Shown here piece by piece: positions 23,096-32,147 of a stretch of DNA of 46,559 nucleotides. Each line of letters starts with the position of its first letter. The first letter of the stretch is position 1. Both the position numbers and the translations under genes were made by a program. The notes under the pieces are model-generated. The model was not told where the DNA came from, ran no database searches, and saw nothing but the letters and a program-made list of their open reading frames with translations. The DNA lies in contig JACQUA010000067.1 of assembly GCA_016210565.1 (NCBI GenBank), forward strand, positions 1-46,559. The letters are read 5' to 3'. The DNA is from Chloroflexota bacterium. GTDB lineage: Bacteria > Chloroflexota > Dehalococcoidia > JACQUA01.

Positions 23096-23632
23096 ATGCC
23101 TGAGAGAGTCATCATGACGGAGCCGGAGATCCGCCGGGCCGTGACCCGCATCGCGCACGAGATCGTGGAGAGGAACCAAGGCTGCGAAAACCTGGTCTTC
23201 ATGGGCATGCACACCCGCGGCGTTCCCCTCGCCCACCGCCTGGCCCGGCAGATAAAGGAGTTCGAAAAGGTTGAGGTCCCCGTCGGCGCCCTGGATATCA
23301 GCCTCTACCGGGACGACCTGGCGTCCCGGGGTCTTCAGCCGGTAGCACAGCCTACCTCGGTCCCCGCGGACATCGATGACAAGACCATCATCCTGGTGGA
23401 TGACGTCCTTTATACCGGGCGCAGCATCCGGGCCGCCCTGGACGAGCTCATCGATTTCGGGCGTCCCCTTGCGATTCAACTAGCCGTCCTCGTCGACCGC
23501 GGGCACCGCGAGCTTCCCATCAGGGCCGATTACGTGGGCAAGAATGTGCCCACCGCCAGGACCGAGGACGTGGCGGTCAGGCTGCGGGAAATAGACAGCA
23601 AGGAAGAAGTGGCTATCGTGAAGAAGGAATGA
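23096..23632 (+). CDS. pyrR: Bifunctional pyr operon regulator / uracil phosphoribosyltransferase PyrR
   Basis: The 178-aa RNA-binding regulator has the phosphoribosyltransferase fold. The PRPP-binding loop [20 protein letters not shown] lies at about residues 97-116, and [11 protein letters not shown] and [10 protein letters not shown] are typical PyrR segments. It should bind the leader upstream when UMP is high and cause early termination, and may convert uracil to UMP. The start at 23096 follows the terminator directly, and the only ribosome-binding sequence (AGAGG, 23084-23088) lies inside the terminator stem. It is the first gene of the pyr operon; pyrB follows after 163 bp containing family B repeats and a hairpin. 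Confidence 0.95.
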   Translation: MPERVIMTEPEIRRAVTRIAHEIVERNQGCENLVFMGMHTRGVPLAHRLARQIKEFEKVEVPVGALDISLYRDDLASRGLQPVAQPTSVPADIDDKTIILVDDVLYTGRSIRAALDELIDFGRPLAIQLAVLVDRGHRELPIRADYVGKNVPTARTEDVAVRLREIDSKEEVAIVKKE

Positions 23633-23795
23633 CGAAATTCGAATGACGAAGCCCGAATGACGAATCAATGCTCAAAACCCCAATGACGAAACAGAATCAC
23701 GTTGGAATTTGACCGACCACCGAGTTCCTGCCCCTGAAGAAATCGGCCGGCATACGTGCATTTCACAGGCGGGACGCCTGCGCCCCGGGTAAGCT

Positions 23796-24782
23796 ATGAG
23801 CGTGAAGAAAGAAGAACAGGTACTCCTGGCGGAGAATGAAACGGCCCCGGCGGGCTGGGGGCATAAACACGTGCTGGACCTGGACGGCTTTACCCGCGCC
23901 GACATAGAGCTCGTGTTCAAGAACACGAATGTTATGAAGGAAATCCTGAGCCGGGAAATACGCCGGGTGCCCACCCTGAGGGGGAAGACCATCGTCAACG
24001 TCTTCTATGAGCCGAGCACCCGCACCAGGGCTTCCTTCGAGATGGCCGCCAAGAACCTCAGCGCAGATGTCATCAACCTCACCCCGACGGGCAGCAGCAT
24101 CGAAAAAGGCGAATCCCTGCTGGACACGGTCCTCACTCTCCAGGCGCTGGGCGCCGACGCCATAGTAATCCGTCATCAATGCTCCGGCGCGCCCTACTTC
24201 GTGTCCCGCATCTTCCGGCACAGCGTGCTCAACGCCGGCGACGGCGCCCACGCCCACCCCACCCAGGCCCTGCTGGATATGTACACCATCCGGGAGCACC
24301 TGGGCCGGCTCGGAGGCTTGAAAGTGGTGATTGTCGGGGACATCCTCCACAGCCGGGTCGCCCGCTCCAACATCATCGGGCTGACCACCATGGGCGCCGA
24401 AGTATCGGTCTGCGGCCCGGCCACATTGCTGCCTCCAGAGGATATCTTTCCCCGGGTCAAGTTCCACCACAATCTTGACAAGGCGGTTGAAGGGGCTGAC
24501 ATCCTGATGCCTTTGAGGCTGCAACTGGAACGGCAGCAGGGCGGTCTTTTCCCTTCCATCAGGGAGTATGCCCGGCTCTACCAGATAACGCCGGAAAGGC
24601 TCTCCCGCGCCGCGCCCGGGGCGCTGGTGATGCACCCCGGCCCCATGAACGAGGGCGTCGAGATCGCCCCCGAGGTGGCCCACGGCGCTCAGTCAGTAAT
24701 CGAAGAGCAGGTAGCCAACGGGGTCGCCATTAGAATGGCGCTGCTGACCCTTGTCCTGCTGGGGACGGGCCATGTCAACTAA
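23796..24782 (+). CDS. pyrB: Aspartate carbamoyltransferase catalytic subunit
   Basis: The 328-aa enzyme joins carbamoyl phosphate and aspartate, the first committed step of pyrimidine synthesis. The carbamoyl-phosphate-binding motif EPSTRTRASFEMA is at about residues 71-83, and GSSIEKGESLLDT holds the mobile-loop Ser/Lys. HAHPTQALLDMYTI and the C-terminal MHPGPMNEGVEI (about 284-295) are conserved. An N-terminal extension of about 20 residues precedes the usual start region. No pyrI regulatory subunit is present; a PyrC follows directly with an 11-bp overlap, suggesting translational coupling and possibly an ATCase-DHOase complex as in several bacteria. Confidence 0.96.
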   Translation: MSVKKEEQVLLAENETAPAGWGHKHVLDLDGFTRADIELVFKNTNVMKEILSREIRRVPTLRGKTIVNVFYEPSTRTRASFEMAAKNLSADVINLTPTGSSIEKGESLLDTVLTLQALGADAIVIRHQCSGAPYFVSRIFRHSVLNAGDGAHAHPTQALLDMYTIREHLGRLGGLKVVIVGDILHSRVARSNIIGLTTMGAEVSVCGPATLLPPEDIFPRVKFHHNLDKAVEGADILMPLRLQLERQQGGLFPSIREYARLYQITPERLSRAAPGALVMHPGPMNEGVEIAPEVAHGAQSVIEEQVANGVAIRMALLTLVLLGTGHVN

Positions 24783-26172
24783 AGCCCGTATCGTGTTTTG
24801 TCCACCAGATTCCGTGCTCATCAAACACGGCCATATCATAGATCCCAGCCACAACATTGACTTTGTGGGCGATATCCTCGTCATTGACGGGAAAGTGGAG
24901 ACAACCGGCAAATCCGTGAGGGCGTCTTCAGATACCTTGATCCCAGTGGTCGACGCTTCCGGACTGATTGTCTGCCCGGGCTTCATCGACCTGCACTGCC
25001 ACCTCCGGGAGCCGGGCTTCGAGGATAAGGAGACCATTGCCACCGGCGCCAGGGCGGCCGCGGCTGGGGGCTTTACCACGGTCTGCTGCATGCCGAATAC
25101 CAATCCGCCAATCGACTCCCGCAGCGTGGTCAATTTGATCCTGGAAAAGGCCGCGCAGTCTGGCGGCGCCCGCGTTCTTCCCATCGGCTGTGTCAGCAAG
25201 GGAAGAAAAGGCGAGGAGTTGGCCGAAATGGCCGAACTGGCCGAAGCCGGCGTGGTGGCTTTCAGCGACGACGGTTCGCCGGTATCCCGCGCAACGTTGA
25301 TGCGCCATGCCCTGGAGTACAGCCGCTCGTTCGGCTTGCCAGTCATGAACCACTGCGAAGACCTGGAACTTTCCCGCGGCGGCGTCATGAATGAAGGCAG
25401 GATATCCATCCTGCTGGGACTTCGTGGCTCGCCGGCAGCGGCGGAAGAGAGCATGGTGGCCAGGGATATCGCCCTGCTGAGGCTGACCGGCGGCAGGCTC
25501 CACCTGGCCCACATCAGCACCCGCGGCTCTGTCGAACTCATCCGGCAGGCGAAAGAGCACGGCCTGCCCGTCACCGCCGAGGCCACGCCCCATCACCTCA
25601 CCCTGACCGAAGATCGGGTGGCAGGACACAGGCAGAATAGCCGCACCGCCCTGGACAGCAATGCCTACGATACCAACGCCAAAGTGAGTCCCCCCCTCCG
25701 CACCAGCGAAGATGTCGAAGCCCTTATTGACGGAGTCAGGACCGGGGTCATCGATGCCATCGCCACCGACCACGCCCCCCACGCCACGGTGGACAAGACC
25801 GGAGAGTTCGATTCGGCGGCCTTAGGGATCAGCGGCCTGGAAACAGCTCTGGCCAGTCTTCTGGGTTTGGTCCGCCAGGACCGGTTAGACGTGAATACCC
25901 TTATTCTGAGACTTACGTCCGGTCCCGCCAGGGTGCTGGGGGCATCCGCTGCAGGCAGCGCCGCCTTGAAGCCCGGCGCTACGGCCGATATCACGGTTTT
26001 CGACCCTGACAGGGAATGGACCGTCCTGCCCGAGGCCCTGCTTTCTAAGGGAAAGAACACGCCGCTCACCGGCCAGAAAATGAAAGGCAAAGTGATGCTG
26101 ACCCTGGTGGGGGGGAGGGTCGTCTACAAGGATGAGGCCGTGCGCCCGGAAAGCCCAGACCCGCGAAAATGA
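24772..26172 (+). CDS. pyrC: Dihydroorotase
   Basis: The 466-aa amidohydrolase cyclises carbamoyl-aspartate to dihydroorotate. The zinc motif HCHLREPG begins at residue 75, with ligands H75 and H77. The bridging-lysine position is occupied by acidic/Glu-Asp-Lys residues in FEDKET. Further family marks are CCMPNTNPPIDS, NHCEDLEL, HLAHIST, EATPHHLTLTED and ATDHAPH with the catalytic Asp. It is a class I type dihydroorotase. The ATG at 24772 overlaps the pyrB end by 11 bp. An extra 15-20 residues at the N-terminus (ARIVFCPPDSVLIKHG) precede the beta-sandwich. The stop is eight bases before three tandem family A repeats that separate it from carA. Confidence 0.95.
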   Translation: MSTKARIVFCPPDSVLIKHGHIIDPSHNIDFVGDILVIDGKVETTGKSVRASSDTLIPVVDASGLIVCPGFIDLHCHLREPGFEDKETIATGARAAAAGGFTTVCCMPNTNPPIDSRSVVNLILEKAAQSGGARVLPIGCVSKGRKGEELAEMAELAEAGVVAFSDDGSPVSRATLMRHALEYSRSFGLPVMNHCEDLELSRGGVMNEGRISILLGLRGSPAAAEESMVARDIALLRLTGGRLHLAHISTRGSVELIRQAKEHGLPVTAEATPHHLTLTEDRVAGHRQNSRTALDSNAYDTNAKVSPPLRTSEDVEALIDGVRTGVIDAIATDHAPHATVDKTGEFDSAALGISGLETALASLLGLVRQDRLDVNTLILRLTSGPARVLGASAAGSAALKPGATADITVFDPDREWTVLPEALLSKGKNTPLTGQKMKGKVMLTLVGGRVVYKDEAVRPESPDPRK

Positions 26173-26179
26173 TAACACA

Positions 26180-26522
26180 TGTCATTCTGAGCGAAGCGAG
26201 CGCAGCGAGCGGAGTCGAAGAATCCTTTGGCGGTGGGCAGAGCACAAAAGACCCTTCGCCTGCATCTTCCCTTCGCCCAGGACCCCGGCTCAGGGTGACA
26301 GGTCCAGCGAGCGCAGCCAGCGCAGTCGAAGAATCCTTTGGCGGTGGGCAGAGCACAAAAGACCCTTCGCCTATCCCTTCGCTTCGCTCCGGGCTCCGGC
26401 TCAGGGTGACAGGTGGAGCGAGCGAAGCGAGCGCAGTCGAAGAATCCGTTGGCGGTGGGCAGAGAACAAAAGACCCTTCGCCTATCCCTTCCCTTCGCCC
26501 GGGACCCCGGCTCAGGGTGACA
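26180..26522. repeat. Three tandem copies of family A repeat upstream of carA
   Basis: Units are 26180-26300, 26301-26411 and 26412-26522 (121, 111 and 111 bp). Each runs from (GTCATTCTGAGCGAAG or GCGAGCGCAG)TCGAAGAATC through GGCGGTGGGCAGAG and AAAAGACCCTTCGCCT to GGCTCAGGGTGACA. The last unit ends eight bases before the carA ATG, and its AGGGTGA (26514-26520) is the only candidate ribosome-binding sequence. The array is open in the carA frame but does not look like protein sequence. Confidence 0.9.
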
Positions 26523-26530
26523 GCAACTCA

Positions 26531-27643
26531 ATGAACTCAACGGACTCAAACCCCGCCATCCTCGTCCTCGAAGACGGCGCCGTTTTCCGGGGATACTCCT
26601 TCGGCGCCCGGACCGACGTGCACGGCGAGGTCGTTTTCAATACGAGCATGACCGGCTACCAGGAGATGCTCACCGATCCGTCCTACGCCGGGCAGATCGT
26701 GGTCCCCACTTACCCGATGATCGGCAACTACGGCATAAATCCGGAGGATACCGAGTCGAGACGCATACAGGTGCGGGGGTTTGTCGTGCGCGAAGAATGT
26801 CACCAACCAAGCCACTGGCAGGCTACCCGAACGCTACACGACTATCTGGCCGCCAGCGGCATTCCAGGCATCGGCGGCATCGACACCCGCGCCTTGACCC
26901 GGAGATTGCGCCTCGCCGGGGTGATGATGGGCATGATTTCCACATCGCTATCTCCAGACGAAGCCCTGAGAAAGCTCTCCATCCTGCCCCGGTACGACGA
27001 TACGGATTTTGTGGGGCAGGTTAGCGTGTCCGAACCCTACCACTGGGTGCCCGAAAATCCGGAGCCGGATTTTCGTCCGTCGTACAAGGTGGTCGCCGTG
27101 GACTGCGGGCTGAAGTTCAACATCCTGCGCCTGCTGCGACGCAATGGCTGCGACGTGACCGTGGTCCCCGCCTTCGCCACGGCGGAAACCATCCTGGGAT
27201 TCAAACCGGACGGGATTGTCTTCTCCCCCGGACCGGGCGATCCTGCCAGGCTCGGCGCCATAGAGGGGACCATGCGGGGTTTGATCGGAAAGAAGCCCAT
27301 CATGGGCATCTGCCTGGGCCATCAGGTCCTGGGGCGCGTGTTCGGGGGCGGGACCTTCAAGCTGAAATTCGGGCACCGGGGCGCCAACCACCCGGTAAAG
27401 GAATTGGCCACGGGGCGGGTATACATCACCGCCCAAAATCACGGCTACGCCGTAGACGGCGGCAGCCTGAAAGGAGGACTCGAGGTCAGCCACATCAATC
27501 TTAACGATGAGACGGTGGAAGGCTTCAGCCACAGGGAGTTCCCGATATTCTCCATTCAATACCATTCCGAAGCCTCCCCGGGACCAATGGACAATGTTCA
27601 TCTGTTCGGGCAATTCATCCACCTGATGGACAAGGAGAAATAG
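26531..27643 (+). CDS. carA: Carbamoyl-phosphate synthase small (glutaminase) subunit
   Basis: The 370-aa subunit hydrolyses glutamine and channels ammonia to CarB. The N-terminal CPSase domain has GYSFGARTDVHGEVVFNTSM and GYQEMLTDPSYAGQI. The class I amidotransferase domain has a triad of Cys261 (GICLGHQ), His345 and Glu347 (YHSEASPG). The start is placed at 26531 because conservation begins there; the open frame continues upstream only through repeat DNA. Its Shine-Dalgarno is apparently supplied by the AGGGTGA end of the adjacent repeat, 10 nt before the ATG. It is part of the pyr operon, but repeats separate it from carB, and a small regulatory-type gene lies between them. Confidence 0.95.
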   Translation: MNSTDSNPAILVLEDGAVFRGYSFGARTDVHGEVVFNTSMTGYQEMLTDPSYAGQIVVPTYPMIGNYGINPEDTESRRIQVRGFVVREECHQPSHWQATRTLHDYLAASGIPGIGGIDTRALTRRLRLAGVMMGMISTSLSPDEALRKLSILPRYDDTDFVGQVSVSEPYHWVPENPEPDFRPSYKVVAVDCGLKFNILRLLRRNGCDVTVVPAFATAETILGFKPDGIVFSPGPGDPARLGAIEGTMRGLIGKKPIMGICLGHQVLGRVFGGGTFKLKFGHRGANHPVKELATGRVYITAQNHGYAVDGGSLKGGLEVSHINLNDETVEGFSHREFPIFSIQYHSEASPGPMDNVHLFGQFIHLMDKEK

Positions 27644-28035
27644 CGGGCGAAATTGTCATTCTGAGAGCTTGTGAAGAAATTGGTCAGGCCCTATCTGGCG
27701 AGTTGTCTCGCTCATATCTGGGTTTTCAATAAATACACAAACTCTGAGCGAAGGCGAGTCCCGATAATATCGGGACGAGCCGTAGTCGAAGAATCCTTCG
27801 GAGTGGCGGGAGGAAAGACCCTTCGCCTGGCCCTTCGCTTCGCTCAGGGATGCGGCTCAGGGTGACATTTTCGGAGCAAACCAGAATGTTCAAGCACGAG
27901 GACGACCCCGGCCTCTGTCATTCGGACTTCTTCATTCGTCATTGATTCGTCATTCGCCCCCGATCCAGTCGGGGGTCGTCATTCGTCATTTCAGGGTCAC
28001 TGTTGATTCGTCATTCGAAAGGAAGTAGGTCCAGA
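27644..28035. repeat. Repeat-filled gap after carA (family A, nested element, family B)
   Basis: A family A copy (27654-27867) is split by the second 78-bp element (27666-27743) and also carries a GTCCCGATAATATCGGGACG palindrome (about 27758-27777). Family B CATTCGTCATT(T/G)ATTCG units follow from about 27917 to 28018. No gene is seen. Confidence 0.75.
27666..27743. mobile_element. 78-bp MITE-like element (copy 2) with 5-bp target duplication
   Basis: The ends AGCTTGTGAAGAAATTGG and (reverse complement) AGTTTGTGTATTTATTG are imperfect inverted repeats. The element is flanked by CTGAG at 27661-27665 and 27744-27748. It has exactly the same length as copy 1 (18736-18813), lies in opposite orientation relative to the window but at the same point of the family A host, and is nearly identical except for about 16 central bases. 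Confidence 0.8.
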
Positions 28036-28521
28036 ATGGTCTCAGCCGACGTGTTCAAGGAGTTTGCCATCTTCGGGGGCCTGAATGAAGCGCAATTGAA
28101 AAGAGTGGCGGCCATCGCCCGGGAGGAGAGCCATCCCGCCGGCGCCGTCCTGTTCAAAGAAGGCGATTCCGCCGGCAGCCTTTACCTCGTCAAAGAGGGC
28201 AAGATCGTCCTGGAAATGAAGACCGAGGCCAGTCCTCACCGGCCCATCAAACAGGTCACGGTGGACATGATTACCAGGGGAGAGGCCCTGGGCTGGTCGT
28301 CGCTCATCGAACCTTACAAGTATACCCTCAGCGGCCTGTGCATCGACCCTGCCAGGATCGTGGTCATCGACGGCGCGAAATTGAGGGAATTGATGAAACA
28401 GGACAATGCCATCGGTTTCGAGGTCATGAAGGGGATCGCCAAACTGCTTTCCACCCGCCTCAATCATACCCGGATCATGCTCATGTCCGAACGCGGTCTG
28501 GCAATGCTGACCGAGTATTGA
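28036..28521 (+). CDS. Cyclic-nucleotide-binding-domain protein within the pyr operon
   Basis: The 161-aa protein is essentially a single cNMP-binding beta-barrel. FGGLNEAQLKRVAAIA (about residues 13-28) is the usual helical lead-in, GAVLFKEGDSAGSLYLVKEG (about 36-55) is the conserved barrel core, and RGEALGWSSLIEPYKYTLSG (about 78-97) corresponds to the phosphate-binding cassette. No helix-turn-helix domain follows, so it is not a full CRP-type activator. The cassette lacks the canonical arginine of true cAMP binders, so it may bind another ligand. The ATG at 28036 follows GGAAGTAGGTCC. Its place between carA and carB is unusual and suggests a sensory or regulatory role in pyrimidine or carbamoyl-phosphate synthesis, though it may simply have been inserted there. 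Confidence 0.8.
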   Translation: MVSADVFKEFAIFGGLNEAQLKRVAAIAREESHPAGAVLFKEGDSAGSLYLVKEGKIVLEMKTEASPHRPIKQVTVDMITRGEALGWSSLIEPYKYTLSGLCIDPARIVVIDGAKLRELMKQDNAIGFEVMKGIAKLLSTRLNHTRIMLMSERGLAMLTEY

Positions 28522-28701
28522 TTGTGGCTTTCCTCTCCCTTGATGGGAGAGGATTAAGGAGAGGGTGACGTCACCCACCGCCGGGACGCGCCTTCTCAAG
28601 CCCCTCATGGACAGGACACAGATTAACATAGCAGAAATCAAGCTCTCACAGGCAGGGACGCCTGTGGTACCGGCGGACTTACTGGTTCGCCACAGCTAAA
28701 C
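28522..28701. repeat. Short palindromic repeats upstream of carB
   Basis: CTCTCCCTTGATGGGAGAGG with ATTAAGGAGAGGGTGA (about 28534-28568) is the same unit found at the end of the 2Fe-2S subunit gene (44076-44108). CAGGGACGCCTGTGG (about 28652-28666) is a short hairpin. No gene is seen. Confidence 0.6.
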
Positions 28702-31700
28702 ATGCCAGAGTTTTCCAAGCCAAACAAGGTACTCGTCATCGGCTCCGGCCCGATAATCATCGGCCAGGCAGCCGAATTCGACTATGCCGGAACCCAGGCC
28801 TGCAAGGCCCTCCGTGAAGAAGGGGTGACCTCCGTCCTGGTCAACTCCAATCCGGCCACGATCATGACCGACGAGGGCATCGCCGATATCGTCTACATCG
28901 AACCCCTCACGGTGGAAGTGCTGGAGCAGATCATCAAAAAGGAGCGCCCGGACGGCCTGCTGCCCACGCTTGGCGGGCAGACCGGGCTCAACCTGGCCGT
29001 GGACCTGTCCAGCGCCGGCATTCTTAATAAATACGACGTGCGACTACTGGGCACTCCCCTGGAAACCATTCAAAAGGCCGAAGACCGGGCGCTGTTCAAG
29101 AAGATGCTGGAGGAGATAGGCGAGCCGGTGCCGGAAAGCGCCACGGTTACCTCCATGGACAAAGCCTGGTCCATTCTCCGCAAGATCGGCCTGCCCGCCG
29201 TCATCCGCCCCGCGTTCACGCTCGGCGGGACCGGTGGAGGCATCGCCAACTCGGAGGAAGAGTTCGAGCAGGTGGTGCAGGGGGGGATGAGGGCCAGCCC
29301 GATACACCAGGTACTCATCGAGCATTCCATCGCCGGCTGGAAAGAGGTCGAATACGAGGTAATCCGGGATGCCGCCGACAACTGCATCACCGTCTGCAAC
29401 ATGGAAAACCTTGACCCCATGGGGGTCCACACCGGCGACAGTATTGTGGTGGCCCCCAGCCAGACCCTGTCCGACAAAGAGTACCAGATGCTGCGCTCCG
29501 CCAGCCTGAAGATCATCCGGGCCCTGGGCATCGAAGGCGGCTGCAACATCCAGTTCGCCCTGGCGCCATGCCCGCTGGTGGCGGAGAAATGGGCGCCCGC
29601 GCTCGGCAACAACGGCCGCGCTTACTACGTCATCGAAGTGAATCCCAGGGTCAGCCGCAGCTCCGCTCTGGCCAGCAAGGCCACCGGTTACCCCATCGCC
29701 CGGGTGGCCGCCAGGATCGCCGTGGGACGCAAGCTGGACGAAATACCCAACAAGGTCACCGGCAAGACCACGGCGGCCTTCGAGCCGGCCCTGGACTACT
29801 GCGTGGTGAAGATACCCCGCTGGCCCTTCGATAAATTCGCCTCGGGAGACCGGTCCACAGGCATCCAGATGAAAGCCACCGGGGAAGTGATGGCCATCGA
29901 CCGGTGCTTCGAAGCGGCCCTGCAAAAAGCGGTGCGGTCCCTGGAATTCGGCAACAAGACCATCCTCTGGGAAGACCGCACCTGGGGCAAAGAACATTCC
30001 CTGAACGCCTATCCCCTTCACCCCAACGACCTGAGGCTCTGGGCCATCCTGGCCGCCTCGCGCCGCGGGTTTAGCACCGCGGATATCAGCCGCCACACCG
30101 GGATCGACCCCTGGTTTGTCCACAAGCTCCAGAACATCGTCGAAATGGAGAAATTCCTCCTTTCCCGGCCGCTTGATAACGACCTCCTCTGGCAGGCCAA
30201 GCGTCTCGGCTTTCCCGACGATGAAATAGCCACCCTGGCCGACCGGCTGCCGGAGCAGGTCCGGGAGATGCGCCGCAAGTGGAACATTCGGCCCGTCTAT
30301 AAGACGGTGGACACCTGCGCCGCCGAGTTCGCCGCAGTAACGCCCTATTTTTACAGCACCTACGAGCAGGAAAACGAAGCCCAGCCTATCCCGGTGAAAA
30401 AGGCCCTCGTGGTGGGGAGCGGGCCCATACGCATCGGGCAGGGAATCGAGTTTGACTACTGCAGCGTTCATTCCGCCTGGGCATTGTCCGCCGCCGGGGT
30501 GAAAAGCATCATGGCCAACTCCAACCCGGAGACGGTCTCCACCGACTTCGATACCAGCGACCGCCTGTACTTCGAGGCCCTGGACGAAGAGAGCATCCGT
30601 GACATCCTGGAAAACGAAGGGGCCTCCGATGACCCGGTTGCCGCTCGGGCCCCTTCGATTGTCCAGTTCGGAGGCCAAACAGCGATCAACCTGGCCGAAC
30701 CCCTGGCCCGGGCAGGGATGCCTATCATCGGGTCCGGCGCGGAAACCATCGACCTGGCAGAGGACCGCCGCCGGTTCGAGGACTTCCTGACCAGGCTGGG
30801 AATCCCCCAGCCCCCGGGCGGAGGCGCGACCTCCGTCGAAGAAGCCCTGAACATCGCCAAGTTCATCGGCTATCCCGTCCTGGTGCGCCCCAGCTATGTG
30901 CTCGGGGGAAGAGCCATGGAGATCGTCCACAACGCCAGCGAGCTGATCCGCTTCAGCACCGTGGCTATCGAGGTCGGCACCAAACATCCGATTCTGGTGG
31001 ACAAGTACATCGAGGGCAAGGAAGTAGAGGTGGACGCCGTTTGCGATGGCGAACGGGTCTTCATACCGGGGATCATGGAACATATCGAACGGGCTGGCGT
31101 CCACAGCGGCGACTCCATGGCCGTGTACCCCGCGCCGAACCTGACCCCTGAGGAGACCGATACCATTGTGGACTACACCGTGCGCATCGGCCTGGCCCTG
31201 CAGGTGAGGGGCCTGATGAACGTCCAGTTCGTTATCCTCCGCCACGGCCCGGAGATATCCAACGGGTCCCGGAAATCCACCGTCTTCATCCTGGAGGTAA
31301 ACCCACGAGGCAGCCGCACGGTGCCCTTCATCTCTAAAGTCACCGGCGTCCCGCTGGTCAGGGTCGCGGTCAACGTGATGCTCGGACAGACCCTCCAGGG
31401 ACAGGGCTATCAAAACGGCCTTTACAAGAAGCAGGCCCTGGTGGGAATCAAGGCCCCGGTCTTTTCCATGGCCAAACTGACCGGGGTCGATACCTACCTC
31501 GGTCCGGAAATGAAATCTACCGGAGAGGTGATGGGCGTGGACTATACCTTCAACGCGGCCCTTTCCAAGGCGCTCATGGCCGCCGGCTTGATGCTGCCGG
31601 AAAAGGGCGCCATCCTCTTCAGCGTGGCCGACAAAGACAAACCTGAGGCGATGCCCATCATCCGCAAATTCGCCTCGGTGGGCTACAAGCTTTACGCCAC

Positions 31701-32022
31701 CGAAGGCACCGCCGCCATGATCCAGGCCGCTGGCCTACCGGTGACCCTCATTACGAAAAAGATGGGCGAAGGCCATCCCAACGTCATCGACGCGATACAT
31801 GACGGGGTGGTCAATGGTGTCTGCAACACGGTGACCGGGGACCGCATCCCCCTGAGAGACGGCTTCGAAATCCGCCGCGCCGCGGTGGAAAAACGTATCC
31901 CGTGTTACACCTCTCTGGATACCGCCCGGGCCGTGGTAGAGTCCCTCAGCAACGGCGCCTCGGCCTACAACGTCAAGCCGATGAGCGAGTACCTGAAGGG
32001 GAAAGTAGTGAGTAGCCAGTAG
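28702..32022 (+). CDS. carB: Carbamoyl-phosphate synthase large subunit
   Basis: The 1106-aa subunit makes carbamoyl phosphate from bicarbonate, ammonia and two ATP. The first ATP-grasp half starts with [20 protein letters not shown] and contains [18 protein letters not shown] and [12 protein letters not shown]. The second starts near residue 562 with [20 protein letters not shown] and has [16 protein letters not shown]. An MGS-like regulatory domain (about 960-1095, [20 protein letters not shown]) ends the protein. It is about 30 residues longer than the usual length of about 1070. The last residues (VVSSQ) and the stop are encoded by AGTAGTGAGTAGCCAGTAG repeat sequence joined to a family E hairpin (32018-32041). 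pyrK follows 125 bp later. Confidence 0.97.
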   Translation: MPEFSKPNKVLVIGSGPIIIGQAAEFDYAGTQACKALREEGVTSVLVNSNPATIMTDEGIADIVYIEPLTVEVLEQIIKKERPDGLLPTLGGQTGLNLAVDLSSAGILNKYDVRLLGTPLETIQKAEDRALFKKMLEEIGEPVPESATVTSMDKAWSILRKIGLPAVIRPAFTLGGTGGGIANSEEEFEQVVQGGMRASPIHQVLIEHSIAGWKEVEYEVIRDAADNCITVCNMENLDPMGVHTGDSIVVAPSQTLSDKEYQMLRSASLKIIRALGIEGGCNIQFALAPCPLVAEKWAPALGNNGRAYYVIEVNPRVSRSSALASKATGYPIARVAARIAVGRKLDEIPNKVTGKTTAAFEPALDYCVVKIPRWPFDKFASGDRSTGIQMKATGEVMAIDRCFEAALQKAVRSLEFGNKTILWEDRTWGKEHSLNAYPLHPNDLRLWAILAASRRGFSTADISRHTGIDPWFVHKLQNIVEMEKFLLSRPLDNDLLWQAKRLGFPDDEIATLADRLPEQVREMRRKWNIRPVYKTVDTCAAEFAAVTPYFYSTYEQENEAQPIPVKKALVVGSGPIRIGQGIEFDYCSVHSAWALSAAGVKSIMANSNPETVSTDFDTSDRLYFEALDEESIRDILENEGASDDPVAARAPSIVQFGGQTAINLAEPLARAGMPIIGSGAETIDLAEDRRRFEDFLTRLGIPQPPGGGATSVEEALNIAKFIGYPVLVRPSYVLGGRAMEIVHNASELIRFSTVAIEVGTKHPILVDKYIEGKEVEVDAVCDGERVFIPGIMEHIERAGVHSGDSMAVYPAPNLTPEETDTIVDYTVRIGLALQVRGLMNVQFVILRHGPEISNGSRKSTVFILEVNPRGSRTVPFISKVTGVPLVRVAVNVMLGQTLQGQGYQNGLYKKQALVGIKAPVFSMAKLTGVDTYLGPEMKSTGEVMGVDYTFNAALSKALMAAGLMLPEKGAILFSVADKDKPEAMPIIRKFASVGYKLYATEGTAAMIQAAGLPVTLITKKMGEGHPNVIDAIHDGVVNGVCNTVTGDRIPLRDGFEIRRAAVEKRIPCYTSLDTARAVVESLSNGASAYNVKPMSEYLKGKVVSSQ

Positions 32023-32079
32023 CGGCACGCTGCCGCGTGCCCCCGTACCGCAGGCCTCCGTGCCTGCGAGCCGTTGTCT
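32018..32079 (+). repeat. Stop-codon-associated hairpin and CCGTGCCTGCGAG unit after carB
   Basis: The TAG of carB is followed by GGCACGC, loop TGCC and GCGTGCC, a perfect 7-bp stem. Then TACCGCAGGCCTCCGTGCCT appears, also found after the Mo-hydroxylase gene at about 43431-43450. No T-tract follows, so transcription could continue into pyrK. Confidence 0.65.
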
Positions 32080-32147
32080 TCATTCATGGTGGTTCTTTGT
32101 CCTCCAGGCATGGACGATTGAATCTGCAATCTGCGGTCTTCTACTTT

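Noticed and set aside
26180..26522. CRISPR array
   Set aside because: The units are about 111 bp, directly abutting, palindromic and without unique spacers of constant length; no cas genes are present.
26132..26530. 133-residue N-terminal extension of CarA
   Set aside because: The extension is encoded by three tandem intergenic repeats and overlaps the pyrC end; conservation begins at the ATG at 26531.
29044..31413. 789-aa open frame on the minus strand
   Set aside because: It is antisense to carB and arises from GC-rich third codon positions; carB is unmistakable.
32037..32147. N-terminal extension of PyrK
   Set aside because: It is encoded by hairpin repeat sequence; the family begins near the ATG at 32148.
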